Positions 9,381-18,519 of a stretch of DNA of 64,000 bases are shown one piece after another. The notes under the pieces were generated by a model. The model worked only from the letters and a program-made list of their open reading frames with translations. It was not told where the DNA came from and ran no database searches. Origin of the DNA: Streptosporangium amethystogenes (GTDB lineage: Bacteria; Actinomycetota; Actinomycetes; Streptosporangiales; Streptosporangiaceae); the NCBI RefSeq assembly GCF_000721075.1, contig NZ_JOEQ01000006.1, positions 62,001 to 126,000 on the forward strand, written 5' to 3'. Positions within the stretch are counted from its first letter, which is position 1. Each line of letters opens with the position of its first letter. A program made the translations under genes and the position numbers.

Positions 9381-9695
9381 CACAGCTCCTTGCGGGGGAC
9401 CGCGCGAAGGCGGGCGGCCGAGGTGTCGCGGGACCGGAGGCGGAACGTCGCCGACGGACATGACGTCGCGTGGGGGCCGGCGGGGCCTGTGCTCGGAGAG
9501 CGGGATAAGCCGGTGTGCCCGGTCAGGGAATGGTGGGGGCCGGCGTCGCCATGCCCGTGGGGGGCGTGCCCGGCCACTGGGCGCGTCCGCGTCCGATCAG
9601 TCACCCGAGGTCTCCTACTCGCCAGTAGCTGTCTGCCACGGCGGGCCCCGGGGAATTCGATGGGTGCGTACACCCGGTCAGCGGAGGGCGCCAAA
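9381..9695 (-). other. rib leader between FMN riboswitch and ribE
   Basis: There is no convincing gene here. The stretch is the transcribed leader that must contain the expression platform of the riboswitch. GC-rich self-complementary segments occur (for example around GGGCCCCGGGGAATTC at 9644-9659), but I could not pick out a single clear intrinsic terminator with a U tract. Control could be by Rho or by folding near the ribE ribosome-binding site. Confidence 0.4.
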
Positions 9696-9840
9696 GGGCA
9701 CTCTCCGCTCGCGCGCTTCCTCCCATCCGGACTCTAACCGTCGGTCCTGGAGTTTCACCAGGTCAACCGGTCGATGGATTCGACCGGGTCGCGGACTGTA
9801 ACCGCCGGCTCGGAATTTCACCGACCCCGGAGCACGCTGC
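9696..9840 (-). promoter_or_regulatory. FMN riboswitch (RFN element)
   Basis: Read on the minus strand, the element has the conserved RFN blocks in order: GGGGTCGGTGAAATTCC, GCCGGCGGTTACAGTCCGCGA, ACCTGGTGAAACTCCAGG, GACGGTTAGAGTCCGGATGG, and finally GAGGAAGCGCGC. It is in the leader of ribE and senses FMN to shut down riboflavin synthesis. The boundaries are approximate to about ten bases, set by the P1 pairing of GCTCCG with CGGAG. Confidence 0.95.
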
Positions 9841-9929
9841 TCTGCCTTGCTTCGGGAAGCGCGCCGCGGGCGGCCAGCTTCCCGTACACCAGTGTGCCAT
9901 GTCCGGCAAACCGCACCGCACACCCCTCC

Positions 9930-9959
9930 AGCATATGGACCAAGCGAGCGCTTGGTCAA
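9930..9959 (-). promoter_or_regulatory. rib operon promoter with an inverted repeat in its spacer
   Basis: On the minus strand, a -35 box TTGACC (9959-9954) and a -10 box TATGCT (9935-9930) are separated by 18 bases. The start of transcription would be near 9923, some 80 bases before the FMN riboswitch. Positions 9938-9957 form the inverted repeat GACCAAGCG-AG-CGCTTGGTC, with 9-base arms, covering the spacer and part of the -35 box. That size and CAAGCG...CGCTTG pattern are typical of TetR-family operators. The box matches are seen; repressor binding is inferred. Confidence 0.65.
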
Positions 9960-9960
9960 G

Positions 9961-10776
9961 TCACGCGGCGTGCTCGGCGATCACCTTCCGAGCTCTCCGC
10001 GCGTCCGGGGAGTAGCGCACCGGGGCGGGCACCAGACCGATGCCGGTGTGCAGCGCCCTCAGGGAGGCCGTCGCCCACAGGTCTCCCAGCGGGGTCGCGG
10101 GCAGCCCGTAGAGCCTGCGGGCCCAGCGCGGCAGGGTCGCGAAGGCGAGCAGGGTGACCATGGGGAACACCGGCTTGAGCGGGGTCAGGCGCGCCGGGAG
10201 CGGCGCGTTGAGCGACTGCCTGAGCGGATGGGGCACCTCGGGCGCGAAGTAGAGACCCGGACGGCAGGCCCGGATGTAGTCGTCCATCTCGCCGACCGAG
10301 CCGGGCACGTCCTCGGGGCACAGGCCGACGACCTCGGCCGCGCGGCGCCACTCCGCGACGAACCTGTCGGCCTCCGCACCGCTCAGGCGCACTCCGGCCC
10401 GCCGGGCGACCGACAGATAGGAGTCGACCTCGCCGACATGGACCCAGAGCAGCGCGGCGGGGTCGTCGAGGCGGAACCGCTCGCCGGTGTCGGGGTCGAG
10501 GGCCGTGAGGCTCGCGTGGATCTTCCTGACCCTGGCCCCCGCGCGGGCGACCTCCTCGGTCGTACCGTAGGTGCGCACCCGGACGAACTCGGTGGTGCGC
10601 ACGAAGCGGGACCAGGCCTCCGCGGGGTCCATGAGCGCCGAGTTCTGCGCGACCCCGCGCATCGCCCGGGGGTGCAGGCCCTGCATGAGCAGCGCCCTGA
10701 AGCCTCCGACGAGCAGGATCGGCTCGCCCATCACCTTCCAGGTCACCGAGTCCGGCCCGAACAACCCGTGATCCAT
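9961..10776 (-). CDS. Oxygenase MpaB family protein (DUF2236)
   Basis: 271 residues from the ATG at 10776, after GAGGGAGG. It begins MDHGLFGPDSVTWKVMGEP and then has the family segments LLMQGLHPRAMRGVAQNS, RTYGTTEEVA and LWVHVGEVDSYL, with the His residues thought to bind haem b in MpaB and latex-clearing-protein relatives. The family performs oxidative cleavage or oxygenation of hydrophobic substrates; the substrate here is unknown. A longer start at 10881 adds 35 residues unlike the family. It lies just upstream of the rib promoter on the same strand and is not obviously part of that operon. Confidence 0.8.
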   Translation of the reverse strand: MDHGLFGPDSVTWKVMGEPILLVGGFRALLMQGLHPRAMRGVAQNSALMDPAEAWSRFVRTTEFVRVRTYGTTEEVARAGARVRKIHASLTALDPDTGERFRLDDPAALLWVHVGEVDSYLSVARRAGVRLSGAEADRFVAEWRRAAEVVGLCPEDVPGSVGEMDDYIRACRPGLYFAPEVPHPLRQSLNAPLPARLTPLKPVFPMVTLLAFATLPRWARRLYGLPATPLGDLWATASLRALHTGIGLVPAPVRYSPDARRARKVIAEHAA

Positions 10777-11102
10777 ACGCCGCCTCCCTCGTAAGTGGTT
10801 AATTACGTTACCTGAGGGGTCTGGGCACACATGTCCCGGGTCTGTGACACAAGCCGAACGGGATCCGGACGAGGGTGTCACGACCAGGTCATCAAAGTGT
10901 CACAGATCCGTGAAAAGCAGCTTTTAAGTGCCCCGATTCTTTCACTGCACCCCCCCACCGCGTCAACGGAATTGAAGCTACGAACAGGTGGAAATTACAC
11001 AACAATAAAATGAGTAAGGACCAGACCATTGATTTGACCTTGACTGTTTTGCGATGGTTCCAGAGATCAGGCTCAGCCATGCTCGTTGGGAGCGCCCGCA
11101 CG
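10777..11102. other. Divergent intergenic region between mpaB-like and peptide transporter genes
   Basis: No gene is supported. The region is A/T-richer than its surroundings and contains GTGACAC (10846-10852) and GTGTCAC (10875-10881) as a spaced inverted pair, plus a further GTGTCACA near 10898-10905. These repeated GTGTCAC boxes may be operator half-sites for one or both divergent genes. A promoter for the transporter probably lies around 10970-11010. Confidence 0.35.
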
Positions 11103-12104
11103 ATGACCATCCCTGCACCAGTCGCGTCCACCTCCGTGGAACCCCTCGCGGCGAAGACACCGGAGACGGTGGGCCGCTCCCCCGGCCAGTTGATGTGGCT
11201 GCGCTTCCGCCGCGACCCCACCGGCATCGTCTCGGCCGGCGTAGTGATCTTCTTCTTCCTCGTCGCGATGCTCGCGCCGGTCATCTCCTGGCTCTACGGC
11301 AGGGACCCCTACATCCTCTACGGCCAGGACACCCCGGGACTGCTGAACGACTTCGGCTACCCGGTGCTGCCCAACGGCGGCATGAGCTCGGACTTCTGGT
11401 TCGGCATCGAGCCGGGCCTGGGCCGGGACGTGTTCATGCAGCTCGTCTACGGGATCAGGACCTCGCTGCTGATCGCGATGGCCGCGACGCTGCTCATCTC
11501 GATGATCGGCATCGTCATGGGCATCGTCGCCGGTTACATCGGAGGTAAGACCGACTACTTCATCGGCCGCCTGATCGACATCGTCCTGTCGTTCCCCTCG
11601 ACCCTGTTCATCATCGCGTTCATGCCGGTGGTGGAGAACCTCTTCGTCGACCCGTCCGAGGAGACCCCGGTCTGGCTGCGGGCGGTGACGCTCGTCACCC
11701 TGCTGACGGCCTTCGGCTGGGCCGGCATCGCCCGGCTGCTGCGCGGCCAGGTGCTCTCCATGCGCGAGCGGGAGTTCGTCGAGGCCGCCAAGGTGACCGG
11801 CGCCTCCCCCGCCCGGATCATCTTCAAGGAGCTGCTGCCCAACCTGTGGACGCCGATCCTGATCCAGTCGACCTTGCTGCTGCCCGCGATGGTGACCGCC
11901 GAGGCGGCCCTGTCCTTCCTGGGGGTCGGCATGATCGAGCCCATCCCCGACTGGGGCCGGATGTTCCTGCGGGGCACCGAGGTCTACCAGAACGACATCA
12001 CCTACCTGATCTTCCCCGGCGCGGCGCTGCTGATCTTCGTGATCGCCTTCAACCTGCTCGGTGACTCGGTCCGCGACGCCTTCGACCCCAAGCTCAAGCG
12101 TTAG
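11103..12104 (+). CDS. Oligopeptide/dipeptide ABC transporter permease, DppC type
   Basis: 333 residues from the ATG at 11103 (MTIPAPVAST); starts further upstream at 11010 or 11079 are in frame but poorly supported. The N-terminal OppC_N-type segment contains RFRRDPTGIVSAGVV and the first membrane helix. The transmembrane domain follows, with the EAA-loop motif EAAKVTGASPARIIFKELLPN that contacts the ATPases. It ends SVRDAFDPKLKR, typical of DppC. It leads a five-gene cluster and is followed after 16 bases by the substrate-binding protein. Confidence 0.92.
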   Translation: MTIPAPVASTSVEPLAAKTPETVGRSPGQLMWLRFRRDPTGIVSAGVVIFFFLVAMLAPVISWLYGRDPYILYGQDTPGLLNDFGYPVLPNGGMSSDFWFGIEPGLGRDVFMQLVYGIRTSLLIAMAATLLISMIGIVMGIVAGYIGGKTDYFIGRLIDIVLSFPSTLFIIAFMPVVENLFVDPSEETPVWLRAVTLVTLLTAFGWAGIARLLRGQVLSMREREFVEAAKVTGASPARIIFKELLPNLWTPILIQSTLLLPAMVTAEAALSFLGVGMIEPIPDWGRMFLRGTEVYQNDITYLIFPGAALLIFVIAFNLLGDSVRDAFDPKLKR

Positions 12105-12120
12105 ATCCGATAGGAGAGAG

Positions 12121-13905
12121 ATGAAAGTCCGTACGCGGTCAGCAATGGCCGTACTCGCCATAGGCGCGCTCGCACTCACCAGCGCGTGCGCCCAGGGCAA
12201 CCAGGGTGCCCCCGCCGCTCCCAGCGGCTCCGCGGGCGCGTCCGCCCCCGCAGTGGAGCCCTACAAGGCGCCGACCATCACGGTCGGCACCGCGGAGGAC
12301 TCCAAGGGCCCGGCCATCGAGCCGGAGGGCGTCGTCAAGGGCGGCACCGTCACGATGATCGACCGGGACGACTTCTCCCACCTCGACCCGGGCCAGCTCT
12401 ACGTCAACACCGAGACGAACTTCTCCCTCCTGATCGCGCGTACCCTGACCGGTTACAAGCGCACCGACAAGAGCGAGTACAAGCTGGTCGGCGACCTGGC
12501 CACCGACACCGGCACCCCCTCCGACGGTGGCAAGACCTGGACCTTCACCCTCAAGGACGGGGTGAAGTGGGAGGACGGCACGCCCATCACGTCCGAGGAC
12601 GTGAAGTGGAGCATGGAGCGGACGTTCGCGTCCTTCATCACCCAGGGCCCGACCTACATCCAGCAGTGGCTGACCGACGTCGACCACAAGAAGGCCTACC
12701 AGGGCCCCTATGACGGCAAGCGCCTGGACAGCATCGAGACGCCGGACGACAAGACGATCGTCTACAAGTTCAAGACGCCGCACGCCGACGCCAACTACGC
12801 CTTCGCCATGGGCGGCTACGGCATCGTGCCCAAGGCCAAGGACACCAAGGAGAAGTACGACAAGGCCCCCGTCTCCAGCGGCCCGTACATCATCAAGAAC
12901 CACGTGGTCGACAAGTCCATCGACCTTGAGCGCAACCCGAACTGGGACGCGGCCACCGACCCGATCCGCGGCGCCTACCCCGACAAGTGGCGTCTGGAGT
13001 TCGGCCAGGAGCCCCTGCAGATCACCGACCGCCTGATGGCGGACACGGGCCCGGACCAGACCGCCTTCACCTTCTACGCGACGGTTCCCCCGGAGCGGCT
13101 GCAGCAGGTGCTCGGCGACCCGGCGCTGGCGCCCCGTCTGATGAAGAGCCCCTCGCCGTACGGGAACTACTACTACTTCAACCTTGACCGGATGAAGGAC
13201 CAGAAGGTCCGCCAGGCCATCAACTACGCGTGGCCCTCCAAGCAGATCCAGCAGACCATGGGCGGCCCGGCCGCCGCGGCGCTGCCCACCACCATCCTCA
13301 ACGAGAACACCACGGTCGGCTACCAGCCCTACGACCTGTTCGGCAAGACGACCAAGCCCGAGGGTGACATCGAGAAGGCCAAGGCGCTGCTGGCCGAGTC
13401 GGGCAACCCGACGCCGACCATCGTCTACGCCTACAACCAGACGCCGGTCCAGGAGCAGATCACCGTCGTGATCAAGAGCGCTCTGGAGAAGGCCGGCATC
13501 AAGGTCGTGGCCAAGCCGCTGGACCGCAAGACCTACTACGACTCCATCGGCCTGGTGAAGAACGAGTTCGACTTGTACTGGGGTGGCTGGGGCGCCGACT
13601 GGCCGTCCGGCTCGACGGTCATGCCCGTCATCTTCGGCCCGATCGCCGACGGTGCGCCGAACTACTCGCACCTGAAGGACGAGGCGCTCACCAAGAAGAT
13701 GAACGAGATCATCGCCATGACCGACATCGACGCGCAGAACGCCGCGTGGATGGCGCTGGACAAGGAGATCCAGGAGACGATCACCCCTGCGGTCATCGCC
13801 GAGAACCGGATCGCCAACACCCTGCACGGCTCCAAGATCGGCGGCGCGGAGATCGACCCGCAGTCGTGGGTCGTCCAGCCGAACAGAATCTTCGTGAAGC
13901 AGTAA
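12121..13905 (+). CDS. Peptide ABC transporter substrate-binding lipoprotein (family 5)
   Basis: 594 residues from the ATG at 12121, preceded by AGGAGAGAG. A lipoprotein signal peptide ends with lipobox LTSAC, so Cys23 would be lipidated. A low-complexity Ala/Pro/Gly linker follows, then an SBP_bac_5 domain (WTFTLKDGVKWEDGTPITSEDV, the usual signature, around 140-160, and LERNPNWD later). It captures peptides outside the membrane for the permeases encoded on either side. An upstream in-frame start at 12061 lies inside the previous gene and would spoil the signal peptide. Confidence 0.93.
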   Translation: MKVRTRSAMAVLAIGALALTSACAQGNQGAPAAPSGSAGASAPAVEPYKAPTITVGTAEDSKGPAIEPEGVVKGGTVTMIDRDDFSHLDPGQLYVNTETNFSLLIARTLTGYKRTDKSEYKLVGDLATDTGTPSDGGKTWTFTLKDGVKWEDGTPITSEDVKWSMERTFASFITQGPTYIQQWLTDVDHKKAYQGPYDGKRLDSIETPDDKTIVYKFKTPHADANYAFAMGGYGIVPKAKDTKEKYDKAPVSSGPYIIKNHVVDKSIDLERNPNWDAATDPIRGAYPDKWRLEFGQEPLQITDRLMADTGPDQTAFTFYATVPPERLQQVLGDPALAPRLMKSPSPYGNYYYFNLDRMKDQKVRQAINYAWPSKQIQQTMGGPAAAALPTTILNENTTVGYQPYDLFGKTTKPEGDIEKAKALLAESGNPTPTIVYAYNQTPVQEQITVVIKSALEKAGIKVVAKPLDRKTYYDSIGLVKNEFDLYWGGWGADWPSGSTVMPVIFGPIADGAPNYSHLKDEALTKKMNEIIAMTDIDAQNAAWMALDKEIQETITPAVIAENRIANTLHGSKIGGAEIDPQSWVVQPNRIFVKQ

Positions 13906-13937
13906 CCCTCACGAAGCCTTAGGAGACACCGGCGGCC

Positions 13938-15011
13938 GTGGCCTCGCGAAAGGACGACACTCCCCGCGAGGCCACGGCCAAGGGGCCGTCAGGCCCCCGC
14001 AGCGGTCCCAGCCACCTCGGGAAACAGGCAATGCTTCCATTCATCACTCGCCGCACGCTCGGCGCCGCGGTCACACTCCTGATCATCGCCGCGGTCACCT
14101 TCTTCCTCTTCTTCGCCGTGCCCGCCGACCCGGCGAGGCTCGCCTGCGGCAAGGTGTGCCCGCCCGACCTCCTGGAGCAGGCGCGACACAACCTGGGACT
14201 GGACCAGCCCCTGTTCGCCCAGTTCGTGGCCTGGCTGGCCGGCATCTTCGTCGGCCGCGACTACGAGAGCCTGGGCCACTGCCCGGCCCCCTGCCTCGGC
14301 TACTCGTTCGTCAACCGTGAGCCGGTGTTCGAGACGATCCTGGACCGGCTGCCGGTCACCGTCTCCCTCACCATCGGCGCGGCGGTCGTCTTCCTCGTCT
14401 TCGGCCTGGCGACCGGCATCGTCGCGGCCCTGCGCCAGGGCAAGCCGCTGGACAAGATCGCCAGTGTGGCGTCCCTGATCGGCGCCTCCGTGCAGATCTA
14501 CTTCATCGGCACGCTCGCGCTCTACTTCCTCGTCTACCAGAACCAGATCCTTCAACGGCCCCAGTACCTGCCGTTCACCGAGAATCCCATCGCCTGGGCG
14601 AGCGGACTCGCACTGCCCTGGGTGGTGCTGGCGATCATCTTCACCGCCAACTACACCCGTATGACGCGCTCGACGATGGTGGAACAGCTCAGCGAGGACT
14701 ACGTCCGCACCGCGCGGGCCAAGGGCATGTCCGGGCGGAGCGTCGTGATGAGATTCGCCCTGCGCGGCACCCTGACGCCCATCATCACGATCTTCGGCGT
14801 GGACCTCGGCACGCTGATCGGTGGCGCGATCATCACCGAGACCACCTTCGGGCTGCAGGGACTCGGACGGCTCTCCATCAAGGCCGTCTGGGACTCCGAC
14901 CTGCCCCTGCTGATGGGCACGGTGCTCGTGGCGGCCGGGGCGATCGTCTTCTTCAACATCGTCGTCGACGTCCTGTACGCCTTCATCGACCCTCGCGTCC
15001 GGCTGAGCTAG
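13938..15011 (+). CDS. Oligopeptide/dipeptide ABC transporter permease, DppB type
   Basis: 357 residues from the GTG at 13938 behind AGGAG at 13921; an ATG at 14031, right before LPFITRRTLGAAVTLLII, would give a more usual 326 residues. The features are those of DppB: first helix at the N terminus, a periplasmic loop ending LDRLPVTVSLTIGAAVV, the EAA loop RTARAKGMSGRSVVMRFALRG and a C terminus DVLYAFIDPRVRLS. The periplasmic loop contains two Cys pairs (ACGKVC and HCPAPC), which may form disulfides. Confidence 0.9.
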   Translation: MASRKDDTPREATAKGPSGPRSGPSHLGKQAMLPFITRRTLGAAVTLLIIAAVTFFLFFAVPADPARLACGKVCPPDLLEQARHNLGLDQPLFAQFVAWLAGIFVGRDYESLGHCPAPCLGYSFVNREPVFETILDRLPVTVSLTIGAAVVFLVFGLATGIVAALRQGKPLDKIASVASLIGASVQIYFIGTLALYFLVYQNQILQRPQYLPFTENPIAWASGLALPWVVLAIIFTANYTRMTRSTMVEQLSEDYVRTARAKGMSGRSVVMRFALRGTLTPIITIFGVDLGTLIGGAIITETTFGLQGLGRLSIKAVWDSDLPLLMGTVLVAAGAIVFFNIVVDVLYAFIDPRVRLS

Positions 15012-15025
15012 GAGTTCTGAAGAAA

Positions 15026-16027
15026 GTGTCAACTCCCTTCCTCTCGGTCCGTGACCTGACCGTCGACTTCCACACCGAGGACGGTGTCGTCCACGCGGTG
15101 GACGGGCTCTCCTTCGACGTGGAGAAAGGCACCACGCTGGGCATCGTCGGCGAGTCCGGGTCCGGCAAGTCGGTGACCAACCTGACGGTGCTCGGCCTGC
15201 ACAACCCGGAGACCAGCACGATCAGCGGGGAGATCCGGCTGGACGGCGAGGAGCTGATCGGCGCCTCCCGGTCCACCATGGAGAAACTGCGCGGCAACAA
15301 GGTCGCGATGATCTTCCAGGACCCGCTGACCTCGCTCTCCCCCTATCACACCATCGGCAAGCAGATCTCCGAGGTCTACCGAAAGCACACCGGCGCGAGC
15401 CGCGCCGAGGCCAGGGCCCGCGCCATCGAGATGCTGACCAGGGTCGGCATCCCGCAGCCGAAGACCAGGGTGGACGACTATCCCCACCAGTTCTCCGGCG
15501 GCATGCGGCAGCGCGCGATGATCGCGATGGCGCTGGTCTGCGACCCCGACCTGCTGATCGCCGACGAGCCCACCACCGCGCTGGACGTGACGGTGCAGGC
15601 CCAGATCCTGGACCTGCTCAAGGACCTCCAGGACCAGATGGGCACCTCGATCATCCTGATCACCCACGATCTCGGCGTGGTCGCCAACACCGCGCACGAG
15701 GTGCTGGTGATGTACGCCGGGCGCGCGGTGGAGCGCGGGAGCGTCAAGGAGGTCCTCCGCGAGCCCCGCCACCCCTACACCTGGGGCCTGCTGGCCTCCA
15801 TGCCCCGGCTGAGCGCACCGGTGGACGTGCAGCTCCGGCCGGTCCGCGGCACCCCGCCGAGCCTGATCAACGTCCCGACCGGCTGTCCCTTCCACCCGCG
15901 GTGCGACTTCATGGAGGTGGCGGGGCCCGAGCTGTGCCGCTCGGAGCGGCCCGAGCTGTCCCCGCACCGCGGCCACGGCGACGCGTGCTACCTGACACTG
16001 GCCCAGAAGCGGGAGATCCACAAGTGA
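15026..16027 (+). CDS. Oligopeptide/dipeptide ABC transporter ATP-binding protein, DppD type
   Basis: 333 residues. Walker A is GESGSGKS (about 44-51), the Q loop is [12 protein letters not shown], the signature is [15 protein letters not shown] and Walker B is [13 protein letters not shown]. The C-terminal oligopeptide_HPY domain has the CPFHPRC cysteine motif that in this family binds an iron-sulfur cluster or metal. The GTG start follows AGGAG at 15011-15015. The 3' end overlaps the next ATPase gene by 4 bases (GTGA). Confidence 0.95.
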   Translation: MSTPFLSVRDLTVDFHTEDGVVHAVDGLSFDVEKGTTLGIVGESGSGKSVTNLTVLGLHNPETSTISGEIRLDGEELIGASRSTMEKLRGNKVAMIFQDPLTSLSPYHTIGKQISEVYRKHTGASRAEARARAIEMLTRVGIPQPKTRVDDYPHQFSGGMRQRAMIAMALVCDPDLLIADEPTTALDVTVQAQILDLLKDLQDQMGTSIILITHDLGVVANTAHEVLVMYAGRAVERGSVKEVLREPRHPYTWGLLASMPRLSAPVDVQLRPVRGTPPSLINVPTGCPFHPRCDFMEVAGPELCRSERPELSPHRGHGDACYLTLAQKREIHK

Positions 16028-17070
16028 GCGAGACGACCTCCGAGCCGCTGCTGGAGCTGTCCGGTCTGAAGAAGCACTTCCCGGTGATGGGCGGCCTCGT
16101 CTTCAAACGGCAGGTCGGCCGGGTCCACGCGGTGGACGGCATCGACCTGACCGTGCACGCCGGTGAGACACTCGGCCTGGTCGGCGAGTCCGGCTGCGGC
16201 AAGTCCACCGCCGGGCGGCTGGCGGCCCGGCTGCTCGAACCCACCTCGGGCGGCATCCGCTACGCCGGACGCGAGATCGGCCACGCCAGTCGCCGGGAGC
16301 TGAAGCCGATCCGGGCCGAGATCCAGATGATCTTCCAGGACCCGTACTCGTCACTCAACCCCCGGCACACCGTGGGCACCATCATCGGCGGCCCGATGGA
16401 GATCAACGGCATCAAACCGCCGGGTGGCGTGACCAAGCGGGTCCAGGAGCTCCTGGAGATCGTCGGGCTCAACCCCGAGCACTACAACCGCTTCCCGCAC
16501 GAGTTCTCCGGCGGCCAGCGGCAACGGATCGGGGTGGCCCGCGCGCTCTCCCTCGACCCCAAACTGATCATCGCGGACGAGCCGGTCTCGGCCCTCGACG
16601 TCTCCATCCAGGCGCAGGTGGTCAACCTGCTCCAGCAGCTCCAGCGGGACATGGGGATCGCGTTCCTGTTCATCGCGCACGACCTGGCGATCGTGCGGCA
16701 CTTCTCCCAGCGGGTCGCGGTCATGTACCTCGGCAAGATCGTCGAGGTCGCCGACCGCGCCTCCCTGTACGAGCGCCCCCGCCACCCCTACACCCACGCG
16801 CTGCTGTCGGCGGTGCCCGAGGTGCAGGAGGACGACGAGCCGCGCGAGCGCATCCGCCTGGCGGGCGACGTGCCCTCCCCCATCAACCCGCCGTCCGGCT
16901 GCCGCTTCCGCACCCGCTGCTGGAAGGCCCAGGACAGGTGCGCCACCGAGGAGCCTCCGCTGCTCAGGCTGGAGGGAAACAGGGAAGGTCACCTGACCGC
17001 CTGCCACTTCCCCGAGGAGCCGACCGTGCACGGCCAGGACGTGGTGCTGGACCCGGCACTGCAGACCTGA
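16024..17070 (+). CDS. Oligopeptide/dipeptide ABC transporter ATP-binding protein, DppF type
   Basis: 348 residues from the GTG at 16024 that overlaps the previous stop. It begins with the [13 protein letters not shown] pattern of DppF. Walker A is GESGCGKST, the signature is [15 protein letters not shown] and Walker B is [13 protein letters not shown]. The C-terminal [14 protein letters not shown] motif marks the oligopeptide-transporter HPY domain. It pairs with the DppD-type ATPase to drive the two permeases. It is the last gene of the cluster and ends 45 bases before a strong hairpin. Confidence 0.95.
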   Translation: MSETTSEPLLELSGLKKHFPVMGGLVFKRQVGRVHAVDGIDLTVHAGETLGLVGESGCGKSTAGRLAARLLEPTSGGIRYAGREIGHASRRELKPIRAEIQMIFQDPYSSLNPRHTVGTIIGGPMEINGIKPPGGVTKRVQELLEIVGLNPEHYNRFPHEFSGGQRQRIGVARALSLDPKLIIADEPVSALDVSIQAQVVNLLQQLQRDMGIAFLFIAHDLAIVRHFSQRVAVMYLGKIVEVADRASLYERPRHPYTHALLSAVPEVQEDDEPRERIRLAGDVPSPINPPSGCRFRTRCWKAQDRCATEEPPLLRLEGNREGHLTACHFPEEPTVHGQDVVLDPALQT

Positions 17071-17114
17071 CGCCGGCCGTCACCGGTCCCCGTGACCGGT
17101 GACCCCCGGTGCGA

Positions 17115-17159
17115 GAACGGCGGAGGGCGGACCCATCCCGGGTCCGCCCTCCGCCGTTC
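17115..17159. terminator. Perfect 20-bp inverted repeat between convergent genes
   Basis: The arms 17115-17134 and 17140-17159 are fully complementary over 20 bases, with a 5-base loop. It lies between the stops of the peptide ATPase gene (rightward) and rpe (leftward). It can serve as a terminator for both strands, though no U tract follows, which is usual in high-GC actinobacteria. Confidence 0.85.
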
Positions 17160-17211
17160 GGCTGTCCGCCCGGCGCTCCGGGCTTCCCGGACGCTCTCTG
17201 GACGGGACCGG

Positions 17212-17868
17212 TCAGCCGCGAGTGGCCCGGGCGCGCAGACCGTCGACCGCGCGGGCCGGATCCTCGGCGCCGTAGACGGCGTTGCCCGCCACGAAGACGT
17301 CGGCGCCCGCCTCCGCGCAGCGCTCGATCGTCGTGTCGGAGACGCCGCCGTCCACCTGGAGCCAGACCTGCCCGCCGCAGCGGTCGATCAGCTCGCGGGC
17401 CCGGCGGATCTTGGGCAGCACCACGTCGAGGAACTTCTGCCCGCCGAAACCGGGATCGACGGTCATCAGCAGCAGCATGTCGAGCTCGTCGAGCAGGTCC
17501 TCGTACGGCTCGACGGGGGTGGCGGGGTTCAATGCCAGGCCGGCGCGGGCACCGGCGCTGCGGATCTGGCGCAGCGTGCGCACCGGGGCCTTGGCCGCCT
17601 CCACGTGGATGGTCACGCTCTGGGCTCCGGCCTCGGCGTAGGACGGGGCCCAGCGGTCCGGGTCTTCGATCATGAGGTGGCAGTCGAGCGGCATCGAGGT
17701 CGCCTTGAGCAGGGACTCGACCACCGGCAGCCCGAGGGTGAGGTTGGGGACGAAGTGGTTGTCCATGACATCCACGTGCAGCCAGTCGGCGTTGGGGACC
17801 GCCTCGGCCGCCTCGGCGAGGCGGGCGAAGTCGGCGGACAGGATGCTGGGCGAGATCTGTACGGCCAT
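17212..17868 (-). CDS. rpe: Ribulose-phosphate 3-epimerase
   Basis: 218 residues, the family length. The N terminus reads [10 protein letters not shown] and the barrel strands carry [33 protein letters not shown] and the final phosphate loop [10 protein letters not shown]. His, Asp and Met residues for the metal centre are all present. It interconverts ribulose 5-phosphate and xylulose 5-phosphate. In many actinobacteria rpe sits by rib genes. Here the peptide transporter and the MpaB-like gene separate the two, and ribD is missing. Confidence 0.95.
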   Translation of the reverse strand: MAVQISPSILSADFARLAEAAEAVPNADWLHVDVMDNHFVPNLTLGLPVVESLLKATSMPLDCHLMIEDPDRWAPSYAEAGAQSVTIHVEAAKAPVRTLRQIRSAGARAGLALNPATPVEPYEDLLDELDMLLLMTVDPGFGGQKFLDVVLPKIRRARELIDRCGGQVWLQVDGGVSDTTIERCAEAGADVFVAGNAVYGAEDPARAVDGLRARATRG

Positions 17869-18519
17869 AATTGGCCGATTCTATGAGGCGACGCCCTGCC
17901 CTCTGGCACCCGCCGTCCACCGCGTGACCCGCGTCACGCGTCATCCGGCACTCGACACTCGCCGTATATCGCATGACATATCAGACATATGGCCATATTT
18001 CTGTGCTTTCTCACCATTCACCGCACTGCCTCTCCGGCATCGAACTCGCGGATGGCCGGGGATTTCACAGGACGCGAATTCATAACCATCCCGGCGAGCG
18101 GGAGATCGCCCGAGTAATTCCCTTCGGGAGTCATTCGAATCATCGAACCACCACCCGGGACGGCACCGTACAAGGGCATCGGCCACCGCCATGTCCACCT
18201 GCTCCAGTGAGCCGACGGCCACGGCTACACCACCCACCCGGAAACACGGCACCGCGCCGCGTTTCCTCCCCCGCCCGAAGGCGGGGGTCCCCACGCCGGG
18301 GGTATCCGATGACAGCGCAGACGTCATCGGCTATTTGCCTGAAACAGGCAGGAACGTCAGGGGATGCCGAGAAGGCCGGCGGCGGGACGGCCGTCGTCTG
18401 CCATCCCGAGAGCCCGGTGGTCAACGACGGGACCGGTGATCGCCGAGCGCCGGGGATACCGGAGCAGATGCGCCGCCGTGCACACCGGTGGACGGATCCT
18501 CGGTGGAGTAGCCCCGGGG
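17869..18519. other. 650-base region without a supported gene
   Basis: Open frames cross this stretch on both strands, but none has gene-like codon usage or a recognisable product. Its first part is unusually A/T-rich (around 17960-18010, with repeated CATAT words). Its middle contains the IS200/IS605-type hairpin listed separately. It has the look of a decayed insertion region between rpe and asnB. Confidence 0.5.
18245..18315 (+). mobile_element. IS200/IS605-type end remnant, copy A
   Basis: A hairpin CCCCCGCC-CGAA-GGCGGGGG (18268-18287) sits in the context GCGTTTCCTCC...GGTCCCCA. This resembles right ends of IS200/IS605-family (TnpB-associated) elements and their non-autonomous derivatives. 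A diverged copy with the same left context (CGGCACCG..CCGCGTTT) and right context (ccgg(g/a)ggtat(c/t)cgatga) is at about 59913-59977. No transposase or tnpB frame is present. Confidence 0.45.

Noticed and set aside
9938..9957. The CAAGCG inverted repeat as a terminator of the MpaB-like gene
   Set aside because: It is possible in position, but the stem is short and lacks a U tract, and it fits precisely in the spacer of a good promoter for the rib operon, so an operator is the better reading.
11073..12200. Long minus-strand frame opposite the DppC-type permease gene
   Set aside because: It is a shadow of the permease codons: rich in Asp/His/Arg/Gly, no family match, no ribosome-binding site.
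12139..13827. 562-codon minus-strand frame opposite the substrate-binding protein gene
   Set aside because: It is an antisense frame produced by GC-rich third positions; composition is Val/Leu/Gly/Asp-repetitive and unlike a protein.
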